Below are positions 18,005 through 27,057 of a DNA stretch of 64,000 nucleotides, piece by piece. Both the position numbers and the translations under genes were made by a program. Source of the DNA: Mycobacterium sp. D16Q13. GTDB taxonomy: Bacteria; Actinomycetota; Actinomycetes; Mycobacteriales; Mycobacteriaceae. The stretch is taken from assembly GCF_002013375.1 (NCBI RefSeq), contig NZ_MAEW01000019.1, positions 78,103 through 142,102 of the forward strand, written 5' to 3'. Below the pieces are notes generated by a model, which was not told the DNA's origin, did no database searches, and saw only the letters and a list, made by a program, of their open reading frames with translations. Every line of letters begins with the position of its first letter. Position 1 is the stretch's first letter.

Positions 18005-19060
18005 GTGGCTGATCACTCGCAGGATCCTTCAGTGGACCCATCAGAGAGAACTCTGACGAGCGCCGTTGATGCGGCGCGGGCGGCATTCGACGCCGCGGGC
18101 GACCTGGACGCACTCGCGCAGGCGAAGATCGATCATCTGGGGGAGAAGTCGCCCGTGGCACTGGCCCGTCAGGCTCTCGGCGCTCTGCCGAAGGAGCAAC
18201 GGGCCGAGGCCGGCAAGTTCGTCAACGCCGCGCGCACCCAGGCGCAACAGGCGTACGACGCCAGGCTGGAAGCACTGCGTGCCGAACGTGACGCGGCGGT
18301 ACTCGTCGCGGAACGTGTCGATGTGACGTTGCCGTCGACACGGCAGGCCATCGGCGCGCGCCATCCGATCACGATTCTCTCCGAACACATCGCGGATACC
18401 TTCGTCGCGATGGGCTGGGAGGTGGCCGATGGCCCCGAGGTGGAAACCGAGCATTTCAATTTCGATGCCCTCAACTTCCTGCCCGATCACCCGGCACGTA
18501 GTACGCAGGACACCTTCTACATCGCCCCTGAGGATTCCCGGCAGGTGCTGCGCACACACACCTCACCGGTGCAGGTCCGCACCCTGCTGGCACGCGAGCT
18601 GCCCGTCTATGTGATTTCGCTGGGCCGTGCCTTCCGCACCGACGAGATCGACGCCACCCATCTGCCCGCCTTCCATCAGGTAGAAGGGCTCGCGGTGGAC
18701 CGCGGACTCACCCTGGCCAATCTCAAGGGCACCCTCGACGCATTCGCCCGGGCGATGTTCGGGGCGCAGGCACACACCCGGATGCGTCCACACTTCTTCC
18801 CGTTCACCGAACCGTCCGCCGAGGTAGATGTCTGGTTTGAGAACAAGAAGGGTGGTGCGGGCTGGGTTGAATGGGGTGGCTGCGGCATGGTCAACCCGAA
18901 TGTCCTGCGAGCCAGCGGTATTGATCCCGACGAATACAGCGGTTTCGCATTCGGCATGGGATTGGAGCGCACCCTGCAGTTCCGTAACGGCCTTCCCGAC
19001 ATGCGCGACATGATCGAAGGCGATGTGCGCTTCAGTCTTCCGTTCGGGGTGAGTGCCTGA
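18005..19060 (+). CDS. pheS: phenylalanyl-tRNA synthetase alpha subunit
   Basis: A 351-residue catalytic subunit of the alpha2-beta2 synthetase that charges tRNA-Phe. The N-terminal coiled coil (DLDALAQAKIDHLGEKSP) binds tRNA. The class II core has ARHPITILSEHIADTFVAMG, motif 2 (GRAFRTDEIDATHLPAFHQVEGL) and motif 3 (FGMGLERTLQFRNGLPDMRD). The length is close to the 341 residues of the M. tuberculosis protein, with a slightly longer N-terminus. Its stop overlaps the pheT start (TGATG). Confidence 0.97.
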   Translation: MADHSQDPSVDPSERTLTSAVDAARAAFDAAGDLDALAQAKIDHLGEKSPVALARQALGALPKEQRAEAGKFVNAARTQAQQAYDARLEALRAERDAAVLVAERVDVTLPSTRQAIGARHPITILSEHIADTFVAMGWEVADGPEVETEHFNFDALNFLPDHPARSTQDTFYIAPEDSRQVLRTHTSPVQVRTLLARELPVYVISLGRAFRTDEIDATHLPAFHQVEGLAVDRGLTLANLKGTLDAFARAMFGAQAHTRMRPHFFPFTEPSAEVDVWFENKKGGAGWVEWGGCGMVNPNVLRASGIDPDEYSGFAFGMGLERTLQFRNGLPDMRDMIEGDVRFSLPFGVSA

Positions 19061-21534
19061 TGCGTATTCCCTACAGCTGGCTTATCGAGGTGCTGCGCGC
19101 CGGTGCCCCGGAATTCTCCGCCGCTCCCGCGGATATCGAGGAAGCGCTGATCCGCATCGGCCACGAAGTGGAAGAGGTCATCGTTCCCGGACCGGTTACC
19201 GGTCCGCTCGTGGTCGGAAGAGTCGCCCAGATCACCGAGCTCACCGAGTTCAAGAAGCCGATCCGATTCTGCCTGGTCGACGTCGGTGAGGCGGAGCCTC
19301 GTGAAATCGTCTGTGGTGCGTCCAACTTCGCGGTCGATGACCTCGTGGTGGTGGCACTTCCGGGTGTCACGTTGCCCGGTGACTTCGCTATCGCGACACG
19401 AAAGACCTACGGACACACCTCGGACGGGATGATCTGCTCGACGACCGAGCTCGGGCTCGGGTCGGAATCGGCCGGCATTCTGGTGCTGCCCCCGGGGACC
19501 GCCAAGCCTGGTGCCGATGCCATCGAGGTCGTCGGACTTGACGATGCCGTCTTCGATCTGTCGATTACGCCCGATCGTGGATACTGCCTGTCCGTTCGCG
19601 GACTGGCACGCGACCTGGCGTGTGCGTACGACCTGGAGTTCGTCGATCCCGCTGCGGTACAGCCGCTCCCGGTCGACGGGCCGTCGCTGCCCGTGCATAT
19701 CGATGCCGGGACCGGAGTCAAGCGCTTCGGGTTGCGTCCCGTCATCGGCATCGATCCGGCGGCGGTATCGCCATGGTGGCTGCAGCGCCGGCTGATGCTC
19801 TGCGGTATCCGGACCATCTCGCCGGCGGTGGACGCCACCAACTACGTGATGCTCGAAATCGGGCATCCCATGCACGCGCACGACAACGCCCGGATCAGCG
19901 GGGATTTCCGGGTGCGGTTCGCCACACCCGGTGAAACGGTGGTCACCCTCGACGACGTAGAACGCACGCTCGAACCCGGCGACGTCCTGATCGCAGACGA
20001 CGCCGGTGTCACCGCCATCGGTGGTGTGATGGGCGCAGGTAGCACCGAAATGCGCGACGACTCCACGGACGTGCTCCTTGAGGCCGCGGTGTGGGATCCG
20101 GCCGCGGTGCTGCGCACTCAACGACGGTTGCACCTGCACAGCGAGGCGGGGCGCCGTTACGAACGTTCCGTCGATCCTGCGATATCCGTTGCTGCGCTTG
20201 ATCGTTGCGCGTCTCTGCTGCGTGAGATCGCTGGCGGCAGCACGCCTGCCGAGCTCACCGACTGGTCCGCGGACGCGGAAGCCCGGTCTGAGATCGTCAT
20301 CGCCGCCGACCTGCCGGAACGCGTCGCCGGAGTCACCTACGCCGCGGGAGTGGCAGAGCGCCGGCTCCGTCAGATCGGCGCCGAGGTGGTTGCCGAGGGC
20401 GACACACTGCGGGTGATACCGCCGAGCTGGCGCCCCGATATTGTCGAGGGTGCCGACCTGGTCGAGGAGGTACTGCGACTCGAAGGCCTGGAAGACATCC
20501 CGTCGATTCTGCCTGCGGCGCCACAAGGCGGCGGTCTTACCCCGACGCAACGCCGTCGCCGTGCGGTAGGGAAGTCGTTGGCCCTCAGCGGATACACCGA
20601 GATCTTGCCGATGCCCTTCTTGCCGGCTGGGGTATTCGACGCATGGGGGCTGGACGGCGACGATGCGCGCCGCCGCACCACTAAGGTTCTCAACCCGCTG
20701 GAATCCGATCGCCCCGAGCTGGCCAGCACCCAGTTGCCTGGTGTGCTCGAAGCCTTGTCGCGCAATATTTCTCGCGGGACCCCCGATGTAGCACTGTTCA
20801 CCATCGGTCAGGTCGTGCGGCCCACCGCGGAGACCCGGGCGATCCCGCTGCTCGATGTCACCGATCGCCCCTCCGAGGCCGAGCTGACCGCACTGCTCGA
20901 ATCCCTGCCCGCGCAGCCGGTCCATGTGGCGCTTGTGCTGGCCGGGGTGCGCGAGCCGAGTGGGCCGTGGGGGCGTGGACGTGCCGCGGATGTCACCGAT
21001 GCTCTGGAGGCGGCGCGGATCATCGGGCGTGCTGCTTATGTGGATCTTTCGCTGCGGGCCGGCGATGAATTGCCCTGGCACCCGGGACGGTGCGCAGAGA
21101 TTGTGGCCGGCGGCCAGGTTGTCGGGCATGCCGGTGAGCTGCATCCGGCGGTGATCGAGCGGCTCGGGCTGCCTAAGCGCACATGCGCTCTGGAACTCAA
21201 CCTCGATGCGCTTCCCGTCACTAATCCGCTTCCCGCGCCAAGGATTTCGCCGTTTCCAGCGGTTCTTCAGGACGTCTCGCTGGTGGTCGCCGAGACGGTG
21301 CCTGCCGATGCGGTCACCGAGGCGCTGCGTGACGGTGCGGGCGATCTGATCGAAGATGTGCGGCTCGTGGAGGTCTACACCGGACCGCAAGTGGGCGAAG
21401 GCAACAAATCGTTGAACTTCCGGCTGCGTTTCCGGGCGGCTGACCGCACCCTGACAGAAGACGAGGCCACCGCCGCACGGATCACGGCGGTGGCCTCTGC
21501 GGCCGAGCGCGTCGGGGCAACCCAACGCGCCTAG
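19060..21534 (+). CDS. pheT: phenylalanyl-tRNA synthetase beta subunit
   Basis: An 824-residue subunit. In order it has the N-terminal domain, the tRNA-binding OB fold (near 45-150; VGRVAQITELTEF), the B3/B4 editing domain that hydrolyses Tyr-tRNA-Phe, the B5 domain, the pseudo-catalytic core and the C-terminal ferredoxin-like anticodon-binding domain (FPAVLQDVSLVVAE to the end). The length is normal for actinobacteria. ATG 19060 shares its A with the pheS stop, which couples the two subunits at the expected 1:1 ratio. A large antisense open frame covers much of it and is a codon-usage shadow. Confidence 0.97.
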   Translation: MRIPYSWLIEVLRAGAPEFSAAPADIEEALIRIGHEVEEVIVPGPVTGPLVVGRVAQITELTEFKKPIRFCLVDVGEAEPREIVCGASNFAVDDLVVVALPGVTLPGDFAIATRKTYGHTSDGMICSTTELGLGSESAGILVLPPGTAKPGADAIEVVGLDDAVFDLSITPDRGYCLSVRGLARDLACAYDLEFVDPAAVQPLPVDGPSLPVHIDAGTGVKRFGLRPVIGIDPAAVSPWWLQRRLMLCGIRTISPAVDATNYVMLEIGHPMHAHDNARISGDFRVRFATPGETVVTLDDVERTLEPGDVLIADDAGVTAIGGVMGAGSTEMRDDSTDVLLEAAVWDPAAVLRTQRRLHLHSEAGRRYERSVDPAISVAALDRCASLLREIAGGSTPAELTDWSADAEARSEIVIAADLPERVAGVTYAAGVAERRLRQIGAEVVAEGDTLRVIPPSWRPDIVEGADLVEEVLRLEGLEDIPSILPAAPQGGGLTPTQRRRRAVGKSLALSGYTEILPMPFLPAGVFDAWGLDGDDARRRTTKVLNPLESDRPELASTQLPGVLEALSRNISRGTPDVALFTIGQVVRPTAETRAIPLLDVTDRPSEAELTALLESLPAQPVHVALVLAGVREPSGPWGRGRAADVTDALEAARIIGRAAYVDLSLRAGDELPWHPGRCAEIVAGGQVVGHAGELHPAVIERLGLPKRTCALELNLDALPVTNPLPAPRISPFPAVLQDVSLVVAETVPADAVTEALRDGAGDLIEDVRLVEVYTGPQVGEGNKSLNFRLRFRAADRTLTEDEATAARITAVASAAERVGATQRA

Positions 21535-21540
21535 CAGGTC

Positions 21541-21612
21541 TTACTGTCCCCGGCGCTGGTCAGCCTGCTCGCGGTGCTGCTCCTGGCGCTGACGATCGGC
21601 ACGATCCGACAT
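21541..21612 (-). CDS. candidate 23-residue charged small protein
   Basis: A short frame encodes MSDRADRQRQEQHREQADQR followed by RGQ and a TAA stop. It is extremely rich in Arg, Gln, Glu and Asp, with no hydrophobic segment. A strong ribosome site (AGAAGGGAG) lies seven bases before the ATG, and the frame exactly fills the space between the pheT stop (21534) and the argC control region. Two hairpins (TGGCG/CGCCA at 21645-21659 and AGCTAC/GTAGCT at 21659-21677) lie in its upstream region. The codons are the common mycobacterial ones. It is too short for any family call; treat as a candidate. Confidence 0.45.
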   Translation of the reverse strand: MSDRADRQRQEQHREQADQRRGQ

Positions 21613-21760
21613 GGAAGGCTCCCTTCTCGCTCGTTATCGACTGCTGGCGCTATTCGCCAGCTACTTCCACCGTAGCTGTGGGAACCGGGCATTACACCGT
21701 TTAGCTCAAGTTGAGGTTGACCGCGAATTCCACGGCATCGGTCGAATATATTTGCGCTTG

Positions 21761-21778
21761 TCTGCATAATGATACAGA
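21761..21778 (+). promoter_or_regulatory. ARG-box-like operator before argC
   Basis: TCTGCATAATGATACAGA is an imperfect 18-base palindrome (14 of 18 positions symmetric) of the ARG-box type bound by ArgR with arginine. It lies 9 bases before the argC ATG and contains a -10-like CATAAT, so bound ArgR would block RNA polymerase. argR is itself in this operon, giving feedback. Confidence 0.65.
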
Positions 21779-21787
21779 ATTGGTCTC

Positions 21788-22831
21788 ATGACTACTGGGT
21801 TCTCGGTCGCGGTCGCCGGTGCCAGCGGCTACGCCGGCGGTGAGATCTTGCGTCTGCTGCTCGCACATCCGGCGTACGCTGCGGGCCGCCTGCGCATCGG
21901 GGTGCTGACCGCTGGCTCAAATGCCGGCACCAGCCTCATCGAGCATCACCCGAATCTGACACCTTTGGCTGACCACAAACTACAGCCCACCGATCCCAAA
22001 CTGTTGCGGGGTCATGACGTGGTGTTCCTCGCGCTCCCGCACGGTTCCTCGGCCAAGATCGCCGATGAGCTGGGGCCGCAGACCCTCATCATCGACTGCG
22101 GTGCGGACTTTCGGCTGACCGATGCCGCCGCGTGGCAGCGCTACTACGGCTCAAAGCATGCCGGAAGCTGGCCGTACGGCTTGCCCGAGCTTCCAGGCAA
22201 GCGCGATGCCCTGCACCGCACCAGGCGCGTGGCAGTTCCCGGCTGCTATCCGACGGCGGCACTGTTGGCGTTATCTCCCGCGGTGACGGCGGGCCTCGTG
22301 GAACCCTCGGCCACCGTGGTGGCGGTGAGTGGCACCACGGGCGCCGGACGTGCCCCCAAGGCCGATCTCTTGGCCTCCGAGGTGATGGGATCCGCGCGCG
22401 CCTACAACGTTGCCGGTGCGCATCGGCATACCCCGGAAATCGCTCAGGGACTGAATCATCCTTCGGGCAAGCCGGTCACCGTCTCCTTCACCCCCGTGCT
22501 CGTCCCCATGCCCCGCGGCATCCTTGCCACGTGTACAGCGCCGACCACGGCAACGCTGGCTCACATCCGCGAGGCCTACGAGGAGGCATATCGCGATGAG
22601 CCTTTCGTCCATGTACTTCCCGAAGGGCAATTGCCCACCACCAAGGCGGTATCGGGGAGCAACGCCGCACACATCGGCCTCGCCGTCGACCCCGATGCGG
22701 GTGTGTTGGTGGCGATCGCAGCCATCGACAACCTCGTGAAGGGCACCGCCGGGGCCGCGGTTCAATCCATGAACCTCGCCCTCGGTTGGCCCGAGGGCGA
22801 CGGCCTGACCTTCGTGGGGGTGGCACCGTGA
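21788..22831 (+). CDS. argC: N-acetyl-gamma-glutamyl-phosphate reductase
   Basis: The third step of arginine synthesis: NADPH-dependent reduction of N-acetylglutamyl phosphate to the semialdehyde. The 347-residue protein has the Rossmann motif GASGYAGGEILRLL at residues 10-23 and the catalytic cysteine in VPGCYPTAALLAL near 140; the closing part NLVKGTAGAAVQSMNL is typical. It is first in the argCJBDFRGH operon, behind the ARG-box-like palindrome. The stop overlaps the argJ GTG by 4 bases. Confidence 0.97.
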   Translation: MTTGFSVAVAGASGYAGGEILRLLLAHPAYAAGRLRIGVLTAGSNAGTSLIEHHPNLTPLADHKLQPTDPKLLRGHDVVFLALPHGSSAKIADELGPQTLIIDCGADFRLTDAAAWQRYYGSKHAGSWPYGLPELPGKRDALHRTRRVAVPGCYPTAALLALSPAVTAGLVEPSATVVAVSGTTGAGRAPKADLLASEVMGSARAYNVAGAHRHTPEIAQGLNHPSGKPVTVSFTPVLVPMPRGILATCTAPTTATLAHIREAYEEAYRDEPFVHVLPEGQLPTTKAVSGSNAAHIGLAVDPDAGVLVAIAAIDNLVKGTAGAAVQSMNLALGWPEGDGLTFVGVAP

Positions 22832-24069
22832 CCGATGGTCTTCGCGCCAGCGGCTCATCCGTGACCGCTGCGACGTCACCTCTGGTGCGCACCCAGGGTG
22901 TCACCGCCCCCGCAGGTTTCAAGGCGGCCGGAATCGCCGCCGGCATCAAGGCGTCCGGTAGGCCCGATCTTGCCCTGGTCTTCAACGAGGGGCCGGACTA
23001 CGCCGCGGCGGGCGTATTCACCCGCAACAAGGTGAAGGCCGCACCGGTGCTCTGGTCACAGCAGGTACTCACCACGGGCCGCCTGCGCGCCGTGATTCTC
23101 AATTCCGGCGGAGCGAATGCCTGCACCGGACCACTCGGATTTCAGGACAGCCACGCCACCGCGGAAGAGGTTGCGAAGACCCTCAGCGACTGGGGCACCG
23201 AGACCGGGGCCATTGAGGTAGCCGTGTGTTCCACCGGGCTCATCGGCGACCGGCTGCCCATGGACAAGGTGCTGGCCGGGGTGCGGGAAATCGTGCACGA
23301 GCTGGCCGGAGGCCTGGGCGGCGGTACCGATGCCGCGCACGCCATCATGACCACCGATACCGTGCCCAAAGAGGCTGCGCTGCACCATAAAGGCGGCTGG
23401 ACGGTGGGCGGCATGGCCAAAGGCGCGGGCATGCTCGCGCCTTCGCTGGCGACCATGCTCGTGGTCATCACGACCGACGCCGCCGTGCCTGCCGCGCAGC
23501 TTGATTCCGCGTTGCGGGCGGCGACCGCTCGCACCTTCGACCGGCTCGACGTCGACGGCAGCTGTTCGACCAACGACACCGTGCTCTTGTTGGCCTCCGG
23601 GGCAAGCGAGATCACGCCCGATGCCCAGGAATTCGCCGCGGCGGTCGCCCGGGTCTGCGACGACCTGGCCGCGCAGCTGCAGTCCGATGCCGAGGGTGTC
23701 ACCAAACGGATCCTGATCACCGTCACCGGCGCCGTCAGCGAGGACGACGCGGTCGCCACCGCGCGGACCGTCGCTCGCGACAGTCTTGTCAAGACCGCCC
23801 TCTTCGGTTCAGACCCCAACTGGGGTCGGGTGCTCGCAGCGGTGGGAATGGCTCCGATAGACCTCGACCCGGATCGCGTCACCGTGTCATTCAACGGAAA
23901 CCTGGTATGCGCCAACTGCACCGGCGTCCAGGGTGCCCGTGATATCGACTTGTCCGGGCCGGATGTCGAAGTGCTTATCGACCTCGGCGCCGGAGATCAG
24001 ACGGCGACCATCCGGACCACCGATCTCTCGCATGCCTACGTCGAAGAGAATTCGGCGTACAGCTCATGA
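22828..24069 (+). CDS. argJ: bifunctional glutamate N-acetyltransferase / ornithine acetyltransferase
   Basis: ArgJ recycles the acetyl group from N-acetylornithine to glutamate. The 413-residue precursor has the family core from GVTAPAGFKAAGIAAGIK, and the self-cleavage site in GMLAPSLATML, where the Thr becomes the N-terminal nucleophile of the beta chain; NSAYSS at the end is the usual C-terminus. The GTG at 22828 overlaps the argC stop (GTGA). The first ~13 residues (VTDGLRASGSS) come from a repeat also found at the tyrS start and are not part of the family. argB overlaps downstream (ATGA). Confidence 0.96.
   Translation: MTDGLRASGSSVTAATSPLVRTQGVTAPAGFKAAGIAAGIKASGRPDLALVFNEGPDYAAAGVFTRNKVKAAPVLWSQQVLTTGRLRAVILNSGGANACTGPLGFQDSHATAEEVAKTLSDWGTETGAIEVAVCSTGLIGDRLPMDKVLAGVREIVHELAGGLGGGTDAAHAIMTTDTVPKEAALHHKGGWTVGGMAKGAGMLAPSLATMLVVITTDAAVPAAQLDSALRAATARTFDRLDVDGSCSTNDTVLLLASGASEITPDAQEFAAAVARVCDDLAAQLQSDAEGVTKRILITVTGAVSEDDAVATARTVARDSLVKTALFGSDPNWGRVLAAVGMAPIDLDPDRVTVSFNGNLVCANCTGVQGARDIDLSGPDVEVLIDLGAGDQTATIRTTDLSHAYVEENSAYSS
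22834..22861 (+). repeat. gene-start repeat, copy 1 (argJ)
   Basis: A 28-base sequence with core CTTCGCGCCAGCGGCTCA occurs here and at 39185-39212 with one mismatch. In both places it lies at the very start of a conserved gene and reads as TDGLRASGSS in frame. The copies are 16 kb apart in unrelated genes, so shared ancestry of the genes does not explain it. Confidence 0.8.
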
Positions 24070-24935
24070 AGGCCCCGAAAAAAGCACGGGTGCTGGCCGA
24101 GGCGCTGCCGTGGCTCAAGAAGCTGCACGGCGCCATCGTCGTGATCAAATACGGCGGCAACGCCATGACCGACGACGCCCTGAAAACGGCCTTCGCCGAA
24201 GACATGGTCTTCCTCCGCAATTGCGGTATCCATCCTGTCGTCGTACACGGCGGCGGCCCGCAGATCACGTCGATGCTGAAAAAACTCGGCGTGTCCGGCG
24301 AGTTCAAGGGCGGTTTCCGGGTCACCACGCCGGAAGTGCTGGACATCGCACGCATGGTGCTGTTCGGCCAGGTCGGCCGCGAGCTCGTCGGGTTGATCAA
24401 CAGCCACGGACCCTACGCGGTGGGGATCACCGGCGAGGACGCGCAACTGTTCACGGCCGTGCGGCGTACCGCGACCGTAGATGGCGTCGAGACCGATATC
24501 GGACTGGTCGGTGATGTGGCACAGGTAAATCCGGAAGCGATCCTCGACTTGATCGATGCCGGACGCATCCCAGTGGTATCCACCCTTGCCCCCGACGCGG
24601 ACGGTGTGGTCCACAACCTCAATGCCGACACGGCGGCCGGTGCGCTCGCCGAAGCCCTTGGCGCCGAGCGCCTCCTGATGCTCACCGATATCGAGGGGCT
24701 GTACACCGACTGGCCGGATCGGGGATCGCTGGTTACCGCTATAGCCGCCGAGGATCTGCGTGGGCTCCTTCCCGCCCTGGAATCGGGGATGATTCCCAAG
24801 GTCGAGGCATGTCTGCGTGCGGTAGACGGTGGAGTGCCCAGCGCCCACATCATCGACGGGCGCGTGGAGCATTGCGTCTTGGTCGAACTATTCACCGACG
24901 AGGGTGTCGGGACAATCGTCAGGAGCCAATCATGA
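24066..24935 (+). CDS. argB: acetylglutamate kinase
   Basis: The 289-residue kinase phosphorylates N-acetylglutamate, the usual arginine-feedback step. The nucleotide-binding KYGGNAM (near residue 24) and the substrate glycine loop HGGGPQI (near 61) are present, along with GDVAQVNPEAI and the C-terminal IPKVEACLRAVDGGV. An extended N-terminal helix (ARVLAEALPWLKKLHG) is characteristic of arginine-sensitive hexameric enzymes. ATGA overlaps at both ends couple it to argJ and argD. Confidence 0.97.
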   Translation: MKAPKKARVLAEALPWLKKLHGAIVVIKYGGNAMTDDALKTAFAEDMVFLRNCGIHPVVVHGGGPQITSMLKKLGVSGEFKGGFRVTTPEVLDIARMVLFGQVGRELVGLINSHGPYAVGITGEDAQLFTAVRRTATVDGVETDIGLVGDVAQVNPEAILDLIDAGRIPVVSTLAPDADGVVHNLNADTAAGALAEALGAERLLMLTDIEGLYTDWPDRGSLVTAIAAEDLRGLLPALESGMIPKVEACLRAVDGGVPSAHIIDGRVEHCVLVELFTDEGVGTIVRSQS

Positions 24936-26122
24936 GCAGTACCAGTGAGACTCAGCAGCGCTGGGAAAACGTCATGATGAACAACTACGGCACACCGCCG
25001 GTCGTCCTTGCCGAGGGCGACGGCGCCGTCGTCACCGACGTCGACGGCAAGCGGTACCTGGATCTGTTGGGCGGCATCGCCGTCAACGTATTAGGCCACC
25101 GCAACCAGACCGTCATCGATGCCGTCACACATCAGCTCTGCACGCTCGGCCACACGTCGAATCTGTACGCGACGGGTCCTGGCATCGAGCTGTCCGAGGC
25201 GCTCATCGCGCGGCTGGGTGTTCCCGGCAGGGTGTTTCTCTGCAACTCCGGCACCGAAGCCAACGAGGCCGCGCTCAAGCTGACCCGCCTGACCGGACGC
25301 ACGAAAGTCGTAGCGGCCGAGGGCGCCTTCCACGGCCGAACCATGGGGTCGCTCGCCCTCACCGGCCAGCCGTCCAAGCAGGCCCCGTTCGAGCCGCTGC
25401 CCGCAGGGGTGGTTCACGTACCCTACGGCGACCTGGCTGCCATCGAGGCTGTAGTCGATGGGGACACCGCCGCGGTCTTCCTGGAACCGATCATGGGTGA
25501 AGGCGGAGTGGTGGTTCCGCCGGAGGGCTACCTCGCCGGGGTACGGGAGATCACCGCCCGCCACGGTGCGCTGCTGGTGCTCGACGAGGTACAAACCGGA
25601 ATTGGGCGTACCGGAACATTTTTCGCGCACCAACAGGTGGGTATTACCCCCGATATCGTCACGCTGGCCAAGGGGCTCGGCGGCGGGCTGCCCATCGGCG
25701 CCTGTATCGCGACCGGGGCAGCCGCGGAGCTGCTCACTCCGGGTCTGCACGGCAGCACATTCGGCGGCAATCCCGTGTGTGCGGCGGCGGCTCTGGCGGT
25801 CCTGCGGGTCCTCGACGAGCAGAACCTCGTCGACCATGCTGCCGCGGCCGGAAAGTCGTTGAGTCACGCCATCGAAGGGCTGAACCATCCGTTGGTCGCA
25901 CGGGTGCGTGGCGCCGGACTTCTCCTGGGCATAGTCCTGACGGAACAGCGCGCCAAGGCCGCCGAGGCCGCGGCACGCGAGGCCGGCTTCCTTCTGAACG
26001 CCGCCGCACCCGATGTGCTGCGGCTGGCCCCACCGCTGATCATCAGCGATGAACAGATCGGGGAGTTCGTCGCCGCGCTGCCCGGCATCCTCGATACCGC
26101 GGCAGGACAGGAGCTGGCATGA
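24932..26122 (+). CDS. argD: acetylornithine aminotransferase
   Basis: A 396-residue class III PLP aminotransferase that converts N-acetylglutamate semialdehyde to N-acetylornithine. Visible parts are NSGTEANEAALKLTR, GAFHGRTMGSLALTG, the cofactor aspartate in LVLDEVQTGIGRTG and the PLP-binding lysine in TLAKGLGGGLPIGA. The ATG at 24932 has AGGAG upstream and overlaps the argB stop; a longer upstream frame lies inside argB and is not used. argF overlaps at the end. Confidence 0.97.
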   Translation: MSSTSETQQRWENVMMNNYGTPPVVLAEGDGAVVTDVDGKRYLDLLGGIAVNVLGHRNQTVIDAVTHQLCTLGHTSNLYATGPGIELSEALIARLGVPGRVFLCNSGTEANEAALKLTRLTGRTKVVAAEGAFHGRTMGSLALTGQPSKQAPFEPLPAGVVHVPYGDLAAIEAVVDGDTAAVFLEPIMGEGGVVVPPEGYLAGVREITARHGALLVLDEVQTGIGRTGTFFAHQQVGITPDIVTLAKGLGGGLPIGACIATGAAAELLTPGLHGSTFGGNPVCAAAALAVLRVLDEQNLVDHAAAAGKSLSHAIEGLNHPLVARVRGAGLLLGIVLTEQRAKAAEAAAREAGFLLNAAAPDVLRLAPPLIISDEQIGEFVAALPGILDTAAGQELA

Positions 26123-27057
26123 GTAATTCGAGGTCAATTCGCCATTTCCTCAGGGATGACGATCTGTCACCGGCCGAGCAGGCCGAAGTCCTCACGCTGG
26201 CCGCCGAGCTCAAGAAGGCACCGTTTTCGCGGCGGCCGCTTGAGGGGCCCCACGGGGTCGCCGTCATCTTCGAGAAGAACTCCACCCGAACCCGCTTCTC
26301 CTTCGAGATGGGCATAGCGCAGCTGGGCGGGCACGCCGTGGTCGTCGACAGCCGTACCACGCAGTTGGGTCGCGAGGAGACTCTCGAGGACACCGGACAG
26401 GTGCTGTCCCGCTACGTGGAAGCCATCGTGTGGCGGACCTACGCACAGGAACGCTTGACCGCCATGGCTTCCGGGTCCACGGTGCCGATCGTGAACGCCC
26501 TGTCTGACGACTTCCATCCCTGCCAGGTGCTCGCGGATCTGCAGACACTGGCCGAACGTAAAGGCTCGCTGGCCGGGTTGCGGCTGACGTATCTGGGTGA
26601 CGGCGCGAACAACATGGCGCACTCACTGATGGTCGGTGGCGTCACCGCCGGCATCCACGTGACGATCGCAGCGCCCAATGGGTTTGCGCCACATGTCAAA
26701 TACGTCAGCCAAGCCGAGCGGATCGCCGCCAGCACCGGCGCTTCGGTGACCGTGACCGCTGATCCTCGGACCGCTTCGGCCGGCGCAGATGTGCTCGTCA
26801 CCGACGCCTGGACCTCCATGGGCCAGGAGAATGACGGGCTCGACAGGGTCCGGCCGTTCCGGCCGTTCCAGGTGAACGAGGATCTGCTCGGCGTGGCGGA
26901 CTCAGAAGCCATTGTCCTGCACTGCCTTCCCGCCCACCGTGGCGAGGAGATCACCGATGAGGTGATCGACGGTCCACGGAGCGCCGTCTGGGATGAGGCC
27001 GAGAACCGTCTGCACGCCCAGAAGGCCTTACTGGTGTGGCTGCTGGAGCAGCGATGA
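26119..27057 (+). CDS. argF: ornithine carbamoyltransferase
   Basis: A 312-residue enzyme joining ornithine and carbamoyl phosphate to citrulline. The carbamoyl phosphate motif STRTRFSFE is near residue 55, DFHPCQVLADLQT near 131 and the ornithine-binding HCLPAHRGEE near 273, so the active site is intact. The ATG overlaps the argD stop, and the stop overlaps the argR start (ATGA). Confidence 0.97.
   Translation: MSNSRSIRHFLRDDDLSPAEQAEVLTLAAELKKAPFSRRPLEGPHGVAVIFEKNSTRTRFSFEMGIAQLGGHAVVVDSRTTQLGREETLEDTGQVLSRYVEAIVWRTYAQERLTAMASGSTVPIVNALSDDFHPCQVLADLQTLAERKGSLAGLRLTYLGDGANNMAHSLMVGGVTAGIHVTIAAPNGFAPHVKYVSQAERIAASTGASVTVTADPRTASAGADVLVTDAWTSMGQENDGLDRVRPFRPFQVNEDLLGVADSEAIVLHCLPAHRGEEITDEVIDGPRSAVWDEAENRLHAQKALLVWLLEQR

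Noticed and set aside
18676..21525. 949-residue open frame antisense to pheS/pheT
   Set aside because: It mirrors pheT codons in a high-GC genome; the composition is rich in Arg/Gly/His with no domain, and pheT is certain.
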